Shown here in pieces: positions 11,372-19,527 of a stretch of 64,000 nucleotides of DNA. The position numbers and the translations under genes are program-made. The notes beneath the pieces were generated by a model. That model searched no databases and had not been told where the DNA came from. It was given only the letters and a program-made list of their open reading frames with translations. Source of the DNA: Desulfobulbaceae bacterium (GTDB lineage Bacteria > Desulfobacterota > Desulfobulbia > Desulfobulbales > SURF-16); NCBI GenBank assembly GCA_020444175.1, contig JAHLLM010000001.1, positions 62,001-126,000 of the forward strand. Reading direction: 5' to 3'. Every line of letters begins with the position of its first letter. Within the stretch, counting starts at the first letter, position 1.

Positions 11372-11449
11372 ATTTTTAAATATTAAGACCAGACACAGCA
11401 AACCAGCAGCATATAAAGACGAATTCAAACCTACTTAAAGAGTGTAGCA

Positions 11450-12250
11450 GTGCGAATATTTCTTTTCCCTTTCATTTTTCTCATGTTCACCATTTCTTTG
11501 CTGCCGCAAATTTCCTACGGCATGGCAGCGGAGAACGACACACAACTTTTGCAGGAGGCCAACAGCTTCTTTCACCAGGCAAATGAGAAGCAGGATCCCG
11601 AAGAATCAAAAAAGCTCTATGAAAAGGCCTTGCTTCGCTATCAAAAGCTGAGTCGCGACGGGAGCAACGGCAAACTCTTCTACAATATCGGCAACACCTA
11701 TTTTAAACTTGGCGATATAGGTCGGGCAATAGTAAGTTACCGCCGGGCAGAACAACTTATTCCCGCAGATGAAAATCTGCAGCAGAACCTGAATTATGTC
11801 CTCTCTAAGCGTCAGGATGCTATCCAGAAAGAGCAAAAAGAAAAACTTCTCCAAACCCTCTTCTTCCTGCATTATGACCTTTCCCATGAAACAAGAGAAA
11901 TTCTCTTTTCAACCGTTTTCATCACGTTCTGGGCCGCTGCCGGCCTCATGTATTTTTCACCGATTCCTGTCCCAAGGTGGTTAAGCGGTTCATTGCTGGC
12001 CTTAACCCTGCTGTTTGCCACCTCGCTGCTTGTTGATCAGTTTCAGAAAGAAAAACCAAGCGGTGTCATTGTATCTCAAGAAATTATGGCCCGCCAGGGA
12101 GACGGAAATAATTATAAGCCGAGCTTTACAGCCCCGCTTCATGCCGGTACAGAGTTCACTCTTATAGAAAATCGGACGAGCTGGCTCCAGGTGGAATTGC
12201 AGGACGGCAGACGCTGCTGGCTGCCCGCCAAAAGCTGCGAGCTGATATGA
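11450..12250 (+). CDS. batE: BatE-like protein: TPR plus SH3 domain
   Basis: 266 residues from a GTG start. Signal-like N-terminus (about 1-25), TPR repeats at about 35-125 (KLFYNIGNTYFKLGDIGRAIVSYRRAE), two transmembrane helices near 155-200, and a C-terminal bacterial SH3 domain (TSWLQVELQDGRRCWLPAKS). This TPR-TM-TM-SH3 order is diagnostic of BatE. It normally follows batD; here 4.9 kb of signalling and selenoprotein genes and a MITE separate them. The stop overlaps the next ATG (ATGA). Confidence 0.82.
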   Translation: MRIFLFPFIFLMFTISLLPQISYGMAAENDTQLLQEANSFFHQANEKQDPEESKKLYEKALLRYQKLSRDGSNGKLFYNIGNTYFKLGDIGRAIVSYRRAEQLIPADENLQQNLNYVLSKRQDAIQKEQKEKLLQTLFFLHYDLSHETREILFSTVFITFWAAAGLMYFSPIPVPRWLSGSLLALTLLFATSLLVDQFQKEKPSGVIVSQEIMARQGDGNNYKPSFTAPLHAGTEFTLIENRTSWLQVELQDGRRCWLPAKSCELI

Positions 12251-12675
12251 AAAAAATTTCCTGGAAAAGCGATTACAGCGTTTCATCCAAGTATCTGGAC
12301 GACCAGCATCAGTGTCTTTTAATGATCATAAACGACTTTATTGAAGCCGTCTCAAAAGGCAAGGGAACCGAGAAAGCCTTTCCCATCCTCAACAGGCTCA
12401 CCCAATATGCAGAGGAGCATTTCAGGGATGAAGAACATCTGATGAATGCGGCGAGATTCCCCCAGGGAATGCTCAAGGAGCATATGAGAGAGCACGAAAA
12501 ACTGACGGAAGATATTTTTGCAATCTGCGCACACTTGAACAAAAGTGGAGAAGAAACTCTGCCGGAAATCAGTCAATTTCTGAAACATTGGCTGCTTGGC
12601 CATATCCTGACAACCGACAAGGAATACAGCAAATATGTGGCGAACATCGATGACTCATTCATGTACGCCGGATAA
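12247..12675 (+). CDS. Bacteriohemerythrin
   Basis: 142 residues, a single four-helix hemerythrin domain. All seven expected di-iron ligands can be placed: H21, H58, E62, H79, H83, H119 and D124. These proteins bind O2 at a non-haem di-iron site and in anaerobes serve oxygen scavenging, delivery or sensing. Coupling to batE by a four-base overlap fits the oxygen-tolerance theme of the Bat genes. Confidence 0.93.
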   Translation: MKKISWKSDYSVSSKYLDDQHQCLLMIINDFIEAVSKGKGTEKAFPILNRLTQYAEEHFRDEEHLMNAARFPQGMLKEHMREHEKLTEDIFAICAHLNKSGEETLPEISQFLKHWLLGHILTTDKEYSKYVANIDDSFMYAG

Positions 12676-12700
12676 CAATCCCATACCCCAGTTTTTTTGA

Positions 12701-12750
12701 TTGACGGTTTCGTAGTTGTGCCCTTGAGGGTGAAACCCACTCAACCTCCG
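12701..12750 (+). repeat. Dispersed palindromic repeat, copy 1
   Basis: Starts TTGACGGTTTCG and contains nested inverted repeats GGTTTC/GAAACC and CCCT/AGGG. A close copy is at 33435-33485 and a more diverged minus-strand relative at 60595-60653. All copies lie between genes. Confidence 0.65.
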
Positions 12751-12814
12751 CAGGAACACTTGGAAGTTGTTGATATTGTGTTGCGGTCCCTTCAGGAATT
12801 TTTTTGCGAGGTTG

Positions 12815-13774
12815 TCAATAGTCCACCTTTACCCAATCGTTATTGCGGGCCGAGTCAAGGCAGGCTGTACAGACATTCACAGCGGCAAGACCTTCCTCGC
12901 CGGAAATGGGGTTACCTGCCTGTCCTTGGAGAAACAAGAGCCAATCACGAAGTAAAGGCACAATGGTTCCGGCGGGAAATTCATGGGCAATCGGCTCGAT
13001 GGTGGTTCCGGAAATAAATTCAAGCTTCCCATGAATCTGGTCTCCTTGCAACTCGCCGTCATGGCCGACAAATTCATACCGTCCGGTTCGAGCCGGACCG
13101 ACTTTGGCGGCATCCACAGTGCCTATTACCCCGTTTTCCATCTCCACCTGGGCCGTGAAAAGATTTTCAAGGTTGGCGTTGTGGATCTGCCGCAAGGATG
13201 CCCTGACTCGACTGATTCTGTATCCGGTAATAAAGTGAAGTGCATCGAACATGTGCACCGCGGTGTGGAGAATAACACCGGCACCGGCCACAGAGGGATC
13301 TTCAAGCCATGGCAGCGTAGAAGGTTCCAGGCGGTGACTGGCGGAAAAGCTGTAAAGAGTCCCCACCCTGTTCAGGGATTTCTGCAGAGCTAAAATTGTA
13401 CTGTTATAACGCAGGATCTGGCCCACAGTAAGGGGAAGTGATTTCTCTTTAAAAAGAGAGACTATTTCCGCAGCGGCCTGGCTATCCACGGCCAGGGGCT
13501 TTTCCAGGAGAAGAGGCTTGCCTGCCTGTGCACAGCATCGGGCGATGTCCACATTCAGTACCGGGGGCGTAACGGCAATAACCGCATCAACCTCAGGGTC
13601 TGCTATTAAATTCTGCCATTCTGCATGATAGTGGATCCCCCACTCCCGGGCCTGCTGGGCTCCTGAGCTTGACCTTCTGGAGATGGCACAGAGCTCCAGT
13701 CCCGCTACATCATGAAGGATATGACGGGCGTAACGCGACCCGTGTTTGCCTGTGCCGATTATGCCAATTTTCAC
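12815..13774 (-). CDS. Gfo/Idh/MocA family NAD(P)-dependent oxidoreductase
   Basis: 319 residues from a GTG start with GGAAGG upstream. N-terminal Rossmann domain (IGIIGTGKHGSRYARHI, GxGxxG-like), the EKPLAVD motif near residue 95 (the lysine-proline typical of this family), and a C-terminal alpha/beta substrate domain. Substrate cannot be told; members act on sugars, inositols and bile pigments. It lies downstream of the peptide maturase on the same strand, with a 274-base gap holding an inverted repeat, so co-expression is possible but not shown. Confidence 0.85.
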   Translation of the reverse strand: MKIGIIGTGKHGSRYARHILHDVAGLELCAISRRSSSGAQQAREWGIHYHAEWQNLIADPEVDAVIAVTPPVLNVDIARCCAQAGKPLLLEKPLAVDSQAAAEIVSLFKEKSLPLTVGQILRYNSTILALQKSLNRVGTLYSFSASHRLEPSTLPWLEDPSVAGAGVILHTAVHMFDALHFITGYRISRVRASLRQIHNANLENLFTAQVEMENGVIGTVDAAKVGPARTGRYEFVGHDGELQGDQIHGKLEFISGTTIEPIAHEFPAGTIVPLLRDWLLFLQGQAGNPISGEEGLAAVNVCTACLDSARNNDWVKVDY

Positions 13775-13904
13775 AAAAACACCTTCCCTTGGACTGTCGA
13801 CTTGCTTTCACACTCCTGAACCGAAACATGGAACCTGCGACGGAAGGCTGACAGTACAAAATTTCACCAGGAATTTCGATTCCTGCGCCCTCCCTTTTTT
13901 ATCT

Positions 13905-13979
13905 ACCACAGTGTTCACGAAGCGCACGAAGAAATACTTTTAAAATTTTTCTTCGTGTTCTCAGTGTGCTTCGTGGTGT
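13905..13979. repeat. Imperfect inverted repeat with CACGAAG units
   Basis: Two arms of about 30 bases, both built from CACGAAG/CACGAAGAAA motifs, face each other around an AT-rich centre. The layout could fold on either strand and sits between the maturase stop and the oxidoreductase start. Similar CACGAAG-rich repeats are common in related genomes. It may act as a weak terminator or a repeat element. Confidence 0.5.
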
Positions 13980-14048
13980 AATATCTGAAGTTGCTCTTAA
14001 AAACAAAGGCCGATCTCCAGACCAGCCGCATTGGCTAACCAGCTTGTT

Positions 14049-15632
14049 TTATTCGATAAAACAATAGGGATCTTTGTCGTGAAAAACATCCAGCCCAAAA
14101 CCATGAACCACGGCAAGACAGCCGCCGCATACCGGCCTGATTGAACACGCCGAACAGGCCTCGGTGCCGGCCCGGTACTGCTTGGCCTTTTCTCCATGAT
14201 AAACATCATGTATTGATTTTTCAAAGACATTCCCGATATAGGAAGGTAATTTTCGACAGGCATGGGCCTCGCCGTCCGGCAGGATGGAAAAAAAATTGAA
14301 TGCCGCTCCACAGCCATGACCAGCGCACCCTCCGAAAAAAGGTTGCCCCTGCTCTTTTCGAATAATATTCATCAGATTATCTTTTAAACTGAGAATCGGA
14401 TTCTCTGTGGCGGCATCCATGTATTTTTTGAGAAAAACAGCGTATTCATCGGGTTCGGCAGATTTGAGCTGTGCCCCTTCGCCCACCATGGCCAATCTGT
14501 TAAAAGTGAAAAGATCAACCTTCTGCCGCAGCTCTTCGCCCAGGGGAAGCACCTGATCCATATTATCCCTGGTCAGGGTCAGCATCACCATGGAATAGAC
14601 ATCAAGCTCCCTAAGCAGGTCAAGAAACTCCATGACACGACGGTAATGCCCCTTGCCCCTGATATAGTTGTTATGCTCTTCAAGTCCTTCGAGACTTACC
14701 TGGTAAAAAACTGGTTTTTTTATGGCCAGAATCTTTTCCATTGTCTCTTTTGAGGCAGGGTTTCCAAGGATGGCGACCATGAGATTTCGATCAACCGCGC
14801 CTTGATAAAATTCAAAAAAGTGGGGATGAAGGAGCGGATTTCCCCCTGAAAATGAAATCTGCCCCCGCACATGATGCTCCAGACAGAAACGACGCAAATC
14901 ATCCAGAATATGAAATCCCTGCTCCTTTTGCAGGGAAACACGATCACTTCTGTCATAACAATGCTTACAGTGCAGGTCGCATACCTGGGTGATATGCCAT
15001 TGAAGGGTAAAAACCGGTGACGAAAAGTACTTCAAAGGAATGTTGTTTCCCCGGGGGAAGGAGTCGGGATTCCGACGGATGCGGGATTCTGGTTTCAGAA
15101 GTATACCGCGGTGAACAGCCTGACTCAGAGACTGGTCAATGCGCCCCACCGGCACCTCCTGTTCTTTGGCGAGCAGCTCCGGGCTCAGATCGTCGATGAC
15201 GATTTTCAGAGCCAGAAGATCAGCCTCCGAGGCTGTTTGCAGGTGGACTTTTCCTGTTTGAGGCTGACAATAAACCAGAATAAATTCTTCTCCCGGCTGC
15301 GGGGGATTCACTTCCCCCTGATCTGACTCGCGTAACAGTGCAGGAAGATGCTGCCAATCAAGTTTGATCAGTTCAAGGGTCGGGTTCACCGTGAGTTGCT
15401 GAACAGTCTCCGGCATTTGCCGGCAGCCACGCTGCCGGGCCTGAAAGAGAATCCACTCAAGACGGGCCAGGTCATCCAAATAAGCAGGCAGGTTCCAGCT
15501 TTTTTGCAGCTCATCCGATATCTGGGCAAACTTCTCAGGAAAAACGCCAGGGCTTTCTTCCTGAAAAAGCTGCCCCCATTGCTCCTTTGTAAAAAAAGTC
15601 GAACAGCCAGGGAAAATTTCTTCGGGGTTCAT
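14049..15632 (-). CDS. Radical SAM/SPASM maturase of the selenobiotic peptide family
   Basis: 527 residues from ATG 15632 (AAGGA upstream); a GTG at 15707 would add 25. Residues 1-200 are an accessory region of the type seen in this maturase family. The radical SAM cluster motif C218-x3-C222-x2-C225 (VCDLHCKHCYDRSD) is intact. The C-terminal 110 residues are a SPASM domain rich in Cys (GCAGHGCG, CRKLPS, CSACSIRPVCGGC) for auxiliary FeS clusters, as in enzymes that modify ribosomal peptides. It lies directly downstream of a precursor peptide with three in-frame TGA codons, the defining arrangement of the family named selenobiotic in TIGRFAM/NCBIfam. Chemistry and product are unknown. Confidence 0.85.
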   Translation of the reverse strand: MNPEEIFPGCSTFFTKEQWGQLFQEESPGVFPEKFAQISDELQKSWNLPAYLDDLARLEWILFQARQRGCRQMPETVQQLTVNPTLELIKLDWQHLPALLRESDQGEVNPPQPGEEFILVYCQPQTGKVHLQTASEADLLALKIVIDDLSPELLAKEQEVPVGRIDQSLSQAVHRGILLKPESRIRRNPDSFPRGNNIPLKYFSSPVFTLQWHITQVCDLHCKHCYDRSDRVSLQKEQGFHILDDLRRFCLEHHVRGQISFSGGNPLLHPHFFEFYQGAVDRNLMVAILGNPASKETMEKILAIKKPVFYQVSLEGLEEHNNYIRGKGHYRRVMEFLDLLRELDVYSMVMLTLTRDNMDQVLPLGEELRQKVDLFTFNRLAMVGEGAQLKSAEPDEYAVFLKKYMDAATENPILSLKDNLMNIIRKEQGQPFFGGCAGHGCGAAFNFFSILPDGEAHACRKLPSYIGNVFEKSIHDVYHGEKAKQYRAGTEACSACSIRPVCGGCLAVVHGFGLDVFHDKDPYCFIE

Positions 15633-15719
15633 TACGAACAATCCTTGATTCTTGACAAGAGAGACTCCCGGGAAGGGGACAGGAATGCAACACTCCATGT
15701 CCCCCACAAAAAGATATGA

Positions 15720-15747
15720 ACCTGAAGAGCAATCATGCCCTTCAGGT
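15720..15747 (-). terminator. Hairpin between precursor and maturase genes (possible attenuator)
   Basis: On the minus transcript a 12-pair stem (ACCTGAAG pairs with CTTCAGGT, inner GCA/TGC, one G-U) closes a four-base loop and is followed six bases later by TTTTT. This could terminate part of the transcripts after the peptide gene, giving more peptide than maturase. Confidence 0.55.
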
Positions 15748-15755
15748 CTTTTTTT

Positions 15756-15774
15756 GCAGCACGAACCGTGCTGC
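15756..15774 (-). promoter_or_regulatory. SECIS-like hairpin after Sec93 codon, lying beyond the stop codon
   Basis: Begins 14 bases after the TGA: GCAGCAC, loop GGTTC, GTGCTGC, seven perfect pairs. The TAG stop lies between the TGA and the hairpin, sharing its last base with the stem, so this element is free of coding constraint. That makes it the cleanest evidence that the hairpins are selected for Sec insertion rather than for peptide sequence. Confidence 0.8.
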
Positions 15775-16067
15775 TACTTAGAGCCGCTTCAGCCACTGGA
15801 GCCGGCTGGTTCATCATGTTTTTCTTCTTCAGTGTCTGCGTCCGGCGTGTCTTCTTTTTCTTCATGGGTACTGACCGCACCCTCTTTTTTTGCACCTCAG
15901 CCACTTCCGGAGGATGTTTCTTCTTGCTTTTCAGCGCTAACTGCGCTGTCATCTTTTGCTCCTCAGCCGCTGCCGCCCAGGGCGACTCCGGTCGTCATGG
16001 GCAGACCGCTCAACAGGCCGGCAATACCGACCCCGGCCAGCAATTTCTTCAATTCTTTTACATCCAT
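15774..16067 (-). CDS. Selenobiotic-type precursor peptide with three selenocysteines
   Basis: 97 residues when TGA codons at 15963-15965, 15897-15899 and 15789-15791 are read as Sec35, Sec57 and Sec93; the stop is TAG. Start ATG 16067 has GGAGG eight bases upstream. Residues 1-34 form a leader (MDVKELKKLLAGVGIAGLL then a Gly-rich end). The core repeats a unit of the form G-S-G-Sec-G-A-K...A-V-S separated by acidic Glu/Asp/Lys linkers and ends Ser-Ser-Gly-Sec-Ser-Gly-Ser-Lys. Each TGA is followed 14 bases later by a strong hairpin. The adjacent maturase confirms the family. It contains no Cys, so the selenols are the obvious modification sites (inference). Confidence 0.88.
15866..15882 (-). 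promoter_or_regulatory. SECIS-like hairpin after Sec57 codon
   Basis: Begins 14 bases after the TGA: GGGTGC, loop GGTCA, GTACCC. Six pairs including one G-U; the loop GGTC equals that of E. coli fdhF. The stem sequence is unrelated to the other two while spacing and shape are the same. Confidence 0.8.
15932..15948 (-). promoter_or_regulatory. SECIS-like hairpin after Sec35 codon
   Basis: Begins 14 bases after the TGA: CAGCGC, loop AGTTA, GCGCTG. Six perfect pairs, with G in the second loop position and a GT in the loop, like the Escherichia coli fdhF element. Confidence 0.8.
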
Positions 16068-16300
16068 TTTTTTGCCTCCGTCATTTCTTGTTTTTTTTGA
16101 GAGACTGTCTCCAACCTGCTCGTGAACATTACGAATCAGGCTTTCTTCAAGCAAGCGTCAGGCGTTCCCGGGAAGACGCCTTCACCTGCTCCGAACCTCT
16201 AAACAGCAATTATTATCGTTAATAACGACAACCCTGTCAAACTTTATACCAAAAACTTTTTCCATTCGTTTGCACATAAAAAAAGTGGTAGATTACTGCC

Positions 16301-17746
16301 ATGCAATCTTTAGACATTTTACAGAAGTTCTTTGGCTACTCTTCTTTCCGTGGCCAGCAACAGGCAATCATCGACCACATCCTCTCCGGTCGCCATGCCC
16401 TTGTGCTTATGCCAACCGGCATGGGAAAGTCCTGCTGCTATCAGATTCCGGCCCTCATGCTGCCGGGACTGACTGTGGTTATCTCACCTCTTATTGCCCT
16501 GATGCAGGATCAGGTCGATACGCTGGTGCATAAAAATATTGAGGCCTGTTTTATCAATTCATCCCTTGACAGGGCTGAAAGGGAAAAGCGCTATAGGGCC
16601 ATTGACAAGGGCAAATATAAACTTCTTTACGTGACTCCGGAACGTTTTCGGAAACCCGAATTTATCGATCTGATCAGTAAACGGCAGATAAGCCTGCTTG
16701 CTGTGGATGAGGCGCATTGCATCAGTCAATGGGGCCATGATTTCCGGCCGGATTACAGCAGAATCAAGGAATTTCGCAGCTATCTCGGCAACCCGACAAC
16801 CATTGCCCTGACAGCAACGGCAACACCCGATGTTCAACGGGATATCATCGAGCAACTGGGACTTGCCCCCCATGAAGTAAAAAAATTCCATGAAGGCATC
16901 AACAGGCCAAACCTGATTTTGCGTGTCCATGATCTTTATGGCGATGAGCAGAAATGCAAAACTATTGTTGACCAGTTCGTCAGCGCACCCGGCAACACCA
17001 TTGTCTACTTTGCCCTTATAAAAACCCTGGAACGCTTCAGCATACTCCTCAACAAACAGGGGATCTCCCATCTCCTTTACCATGGAGGCTTGGACAAAAG
17101 AGAACGCCGCCGCATCCAGCAAACTTTCATGTCAGGGGACAACAATCTTATTCTTGCCACCAATGCCTTTGGCATGGGCATTGACAAGGCTGATATCCGC
17201 CACGTCCTGCATGCGGAGGTACCTGGTTCCATGGAGGCCTATTACCAGGAAATCGGCCGAGCCGGTCGTGATGGCAAAAAGGCGGACTGCACCCTGCTTT
17301 ACGACGAGCAGGACCTGCTCATTCAGATGGATTTTATTAAGTGGAACAACCCTGATGCGGATTTCTACAACCGGCTTTACCAGATTTTAACTGAAGATCC
17401 TGAAGCGGTAAACGCCCAGGGAACAGAGTGGCTGAAAGAAAAACTTCTCTTTAAAACCAAACACGATTTCAGGGTGGAAACCGGGCTGTCAATGTTTGAC
17501 CGTTACGGGGTCACGGAAGGATCAATTGAAAAACACGACCTTAGAGTAGCGTCACCTTTTCCCAAAGAAATCTCCCAGGAAAAAGTAAACGCCAAGATGA
17601 AAAACGAACAAAAAAAACTGCATTTCATGGTTGGCTACATCAAGACAGAGGGCTGTCGCAAGGCCCTTATTCATGAGTATTTCGGCATTGAACACCCAGA
17701 CCGGTGCGGAGCCTGCGATCTCTGCCTCGGCTCTTTTAACGGGTAA
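16301..17746 (+). CDS. RecQ-type ATP-dependent DNA helicase, short form without HRDC
   Basis: 481 residues. Walker A in MPTGMGKSCC (about residue 47), DEAH box in VDEAHCISQWGHDFRPDY with the RecQ aromatic loop, motif III TATATP, and motif VI QEIGRAGRDG. A four-Cys zinc-binding segment closes the protein (GC...CGACDLC). Typical bacterial RecQ is about 600 residues with winged-helix and HRDC domains; here the region after motif VI is short and HRDC is missing. It is divergent from the precursor peptide gene. Role: 3'-5' unwinding in recombination and repair. Confidence 0.88.
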   Translation: MQSLDILQKFFGYSSFRGQQQAIIDHILSGRHALVLMPTGMGKSCCYQIPALMLPGLTVVISPLIALMQDQVDTLVHKNIEACFINSSLDRAEREKRYRAIDKGKYKLLYVTPERFRKPEFIDLISKRQISLLAVDEAHCISQWGHDFRPDYSRIKEFRSYLGNPTTIALTATATPDVQRDIIEQLGLAPHEVKKFHEGINRPNLILRVHDLYGDEQKCKTIVDQFVSAPGNTIVYFALIKTLERFSILLNKQGISHLLYHGGLDKRERRRIQQTFMSGDNNLILATNAFGMGIDKADIRHVLHAEVPGSMEAYYQEIGRAGRDGKKADCTLLYDEQDLLIQMDFIKWNNPDADFYNRLYQILTEDPEAVNAQGTEWLKEKLLFKTKHDFRVETGLSMFDRYGVTEGSIEKHDLRVASPFPKEISQEKVNAKMKNEQKKLHFMVGYIKTEGCRKALIHEYFGIEHPDRCGACDLCLGSFNG

Positions 17747-17767
17747 AGGAACAAAAAACAATTTGCC

Positions 17768-19384
17768 ATGCAAACCACAACGCTCTGGATTATTATTCTT
17801 ATCTTGGTCATCACCATACTTTTTCTTGCCCGCGCTAATCTGGCACCTAAACGCAGAAAAGGCCAAAAACTTCCCAGGAAAGACTTCACGACACCGGCAT
17901 CCGCCGACAATACCAGTCACATCGAGCATGTAAAAACACTTCCCTCATCAGACAGTATCCATCTCCAGCTTGAGATTCTCCGCCAGGCTTTAAGCGCGAC
18001 AACAGTCATTCTCTTATGGGCCGGGGAAGCCGAGGAAAACATCCAGACACTGGCAGTGGCCAGTCAGAGGGATGACGTTATCATCACCCCCTTTCACAGA
18101 GGAAGCGGCATTATCGGCGGCATCGGGCCGCAATGCAAAGAAATTTCTGTGGCCCCTGTTCCCCAGCACCTGGCGACCATTTCCTATTATCCTTCAAATC
18201 GCGATGTGGGAAGTTTCCTGGCCTATGCCATCCCTCTTACTCGGGCTATTCTTTGTGTTGATCGTCTGGATTCTTCCCCCTGGCGGGACAATGAAAAGGA
18301 ACTTGCCCAGCTCACGGTGCAAAAACTTTCCCAGGATCTGCGGACAGAAAAGAAGATGGAAGAAACGAGCAGGGACAAGCAGGCTATCCAGAAAATCTGC
18401 CTGGGTATGCAGGAACTCAATCAGGCTCTGGGACTGCAGTCTGTTTTCACGGCCACCATAAAAATGGTTTCTAAATTTCTCGAGGCCGATTTTATTGCAA
18501 TCAACCTTTTGCAGGGCAAAGAGCATTGCATTGTCAAGGCTGTGGGCCCCAAGGCCGATGAAATCGAAGGTCTCTGTTTTCCTGCCGAAGAAGGTCTGGT
18601 TGGCCAGGCAATAAAACTCAGGCGCTGGATGCCTCCCCACTCAAACTATCAGGGGGCGGCTCCTATCTTCAGCACCCAGCTCTGGAGTCTTGATTTCCAG
18701 TCACTGCTTATACTTCCCCTTCTCAAAGAAGACAATGAGGCTATCGGAGCCTTGACAGTGGCCTGCAAAAACCAGAATCTCATCTCGCCTGAACTCAGAT
18801 CTATTCTGCAGGTCATTGCAGCCCAGGTTGCCACAAAAATCGAATTGGGCCGCGCCCATGAAAAAATCTACCAGCTGGCTACAACCGACGGCCTCACCGG
18901 ACTGAGTAATCACCGGACATTTCAGCTTGCCTTCGACAATATGCTGCACCGCGCCCAGCGGCAGTCCACCTCCCTGGCCATGGTGCTCTGCGACCTGGAT
19001 CACTTTAAAAGCGTTAACGACACCTATGGACATCCATTCGGAGATATCGTTTTAAAGAAAGTTGCTAGCGTCCTGCAAAACACTATCCGCGCTGTTGACC
19101 TTGCCGCCCGCTACGGAGGCGAGGAATTTGCCCTGCTCCTTGAGAATTCAAACAGCGAGGGCGCCGGCATCCAGGTTGAAAGGGTTCGCAAGGCCATTGC
19201 CGATCTTTCATTTCAACATGAAGTCAGGAAGGTGACGATCTCAATGTCATTCGGACTTGCCTCCTTCCCTGCCGATGCGGACAATAAAAATGACCTCATT
19301 GAACAGGCCGACCAGGCGCTCTATGAAGCAAAAAAACAGGGCAGAAACCGTACGGTTGTCTGGTCTCCGCTTTTAAAGGGTTGA
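17768..19384 (+). CDS. Membrane-anchored GAF-GGDEF diguanylate cyclase
   Basis: 538 residues. N-terminal transmembrane helix (about 4-22), two GAF-like regions (about 55-185 weak, 215-360 clear), a short helix, then a GGDEF domain (about 370-535) with TDGLTGLSNHR and the intact active-site loop RYGGEEF. An RxxD inhibitory site is not evident just before the loop. It should make c-di-GMP from two GTP in response to a GAF ligand. The riboswitch at 55.6 kb and two PilZ proteins elsewhere in the window are candidate targets of the same second messenger. Confidence 0.92.
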   Translation: MQTTTLWIIILILVITILFLARANLAPKRRKGQKLPRKDFTTPASADNTSHIEHVKTLPSSDSIHLQLEILRQALSATTVILLWAGEAEENIQTLAVASQRDDVIITPFHRGSGIIGGIGPQCKEISVAPVPQHLATISYYPSNRDVGSFLAYAIPLTRAILCVDRLDSSPWRDNEKELAQLTVQKLSQDLRTEKKMEETSRDKQAIQKICLGMQELNQALGLQSVFTATIKMVSKFLEADFIAINLLQGKEHCIVKAVGPKADEIEGLCFPAEEGLVGQAIKLRRWMPPHSNYQGAAPIFSTQLWSLDFQSLLILPLLKEDNEAIGALTVACKNQNLISPELRSILQVIAAQVATKIELGRAHEKIYQLATTDGLTGLSNHRTFQLAFDNMLHRAQRQSTSLAMVLCDLDHFKSVNDTYGHPFGDIVLKKVASVLQNTIRAVDLAARYGGEEFALLLENSNSEGAGIQVERVRKAIADLSFQHEVRKVTISMSFGLASFPADADNKNDLIEQADQALYEAKKQGRNRTVVWSPLLKG

Positions 19385-19527
19385 CTGGCGGATTGCAAGA
19401 CTGTAAAAAGGAACGCTACATTCAAACAATAAAGGCCATATTCAGGAAGATATGAAACAAGCCTTCAATCCAGAACGTAACTGCTCAGTTACAAAATAAC
19501 AATCTTAGTTGATCTTGAGGGAATTCA

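Noticed and set aside
12697..13034. Short plus-strand frames after the hemerythrin gene
   Set aside because: They run through the palindromic repeat and antisense to the Gfo/Idh/MocA gene with no coding features.
15652..16125. Plus-strand open frames of 120-157 codons opposite the precursor peptide
   Set aside because: They are mirror images of the precursor and its acidic repeats; the minus strand has the ribosome site, SECIS hairpins and maturase context.
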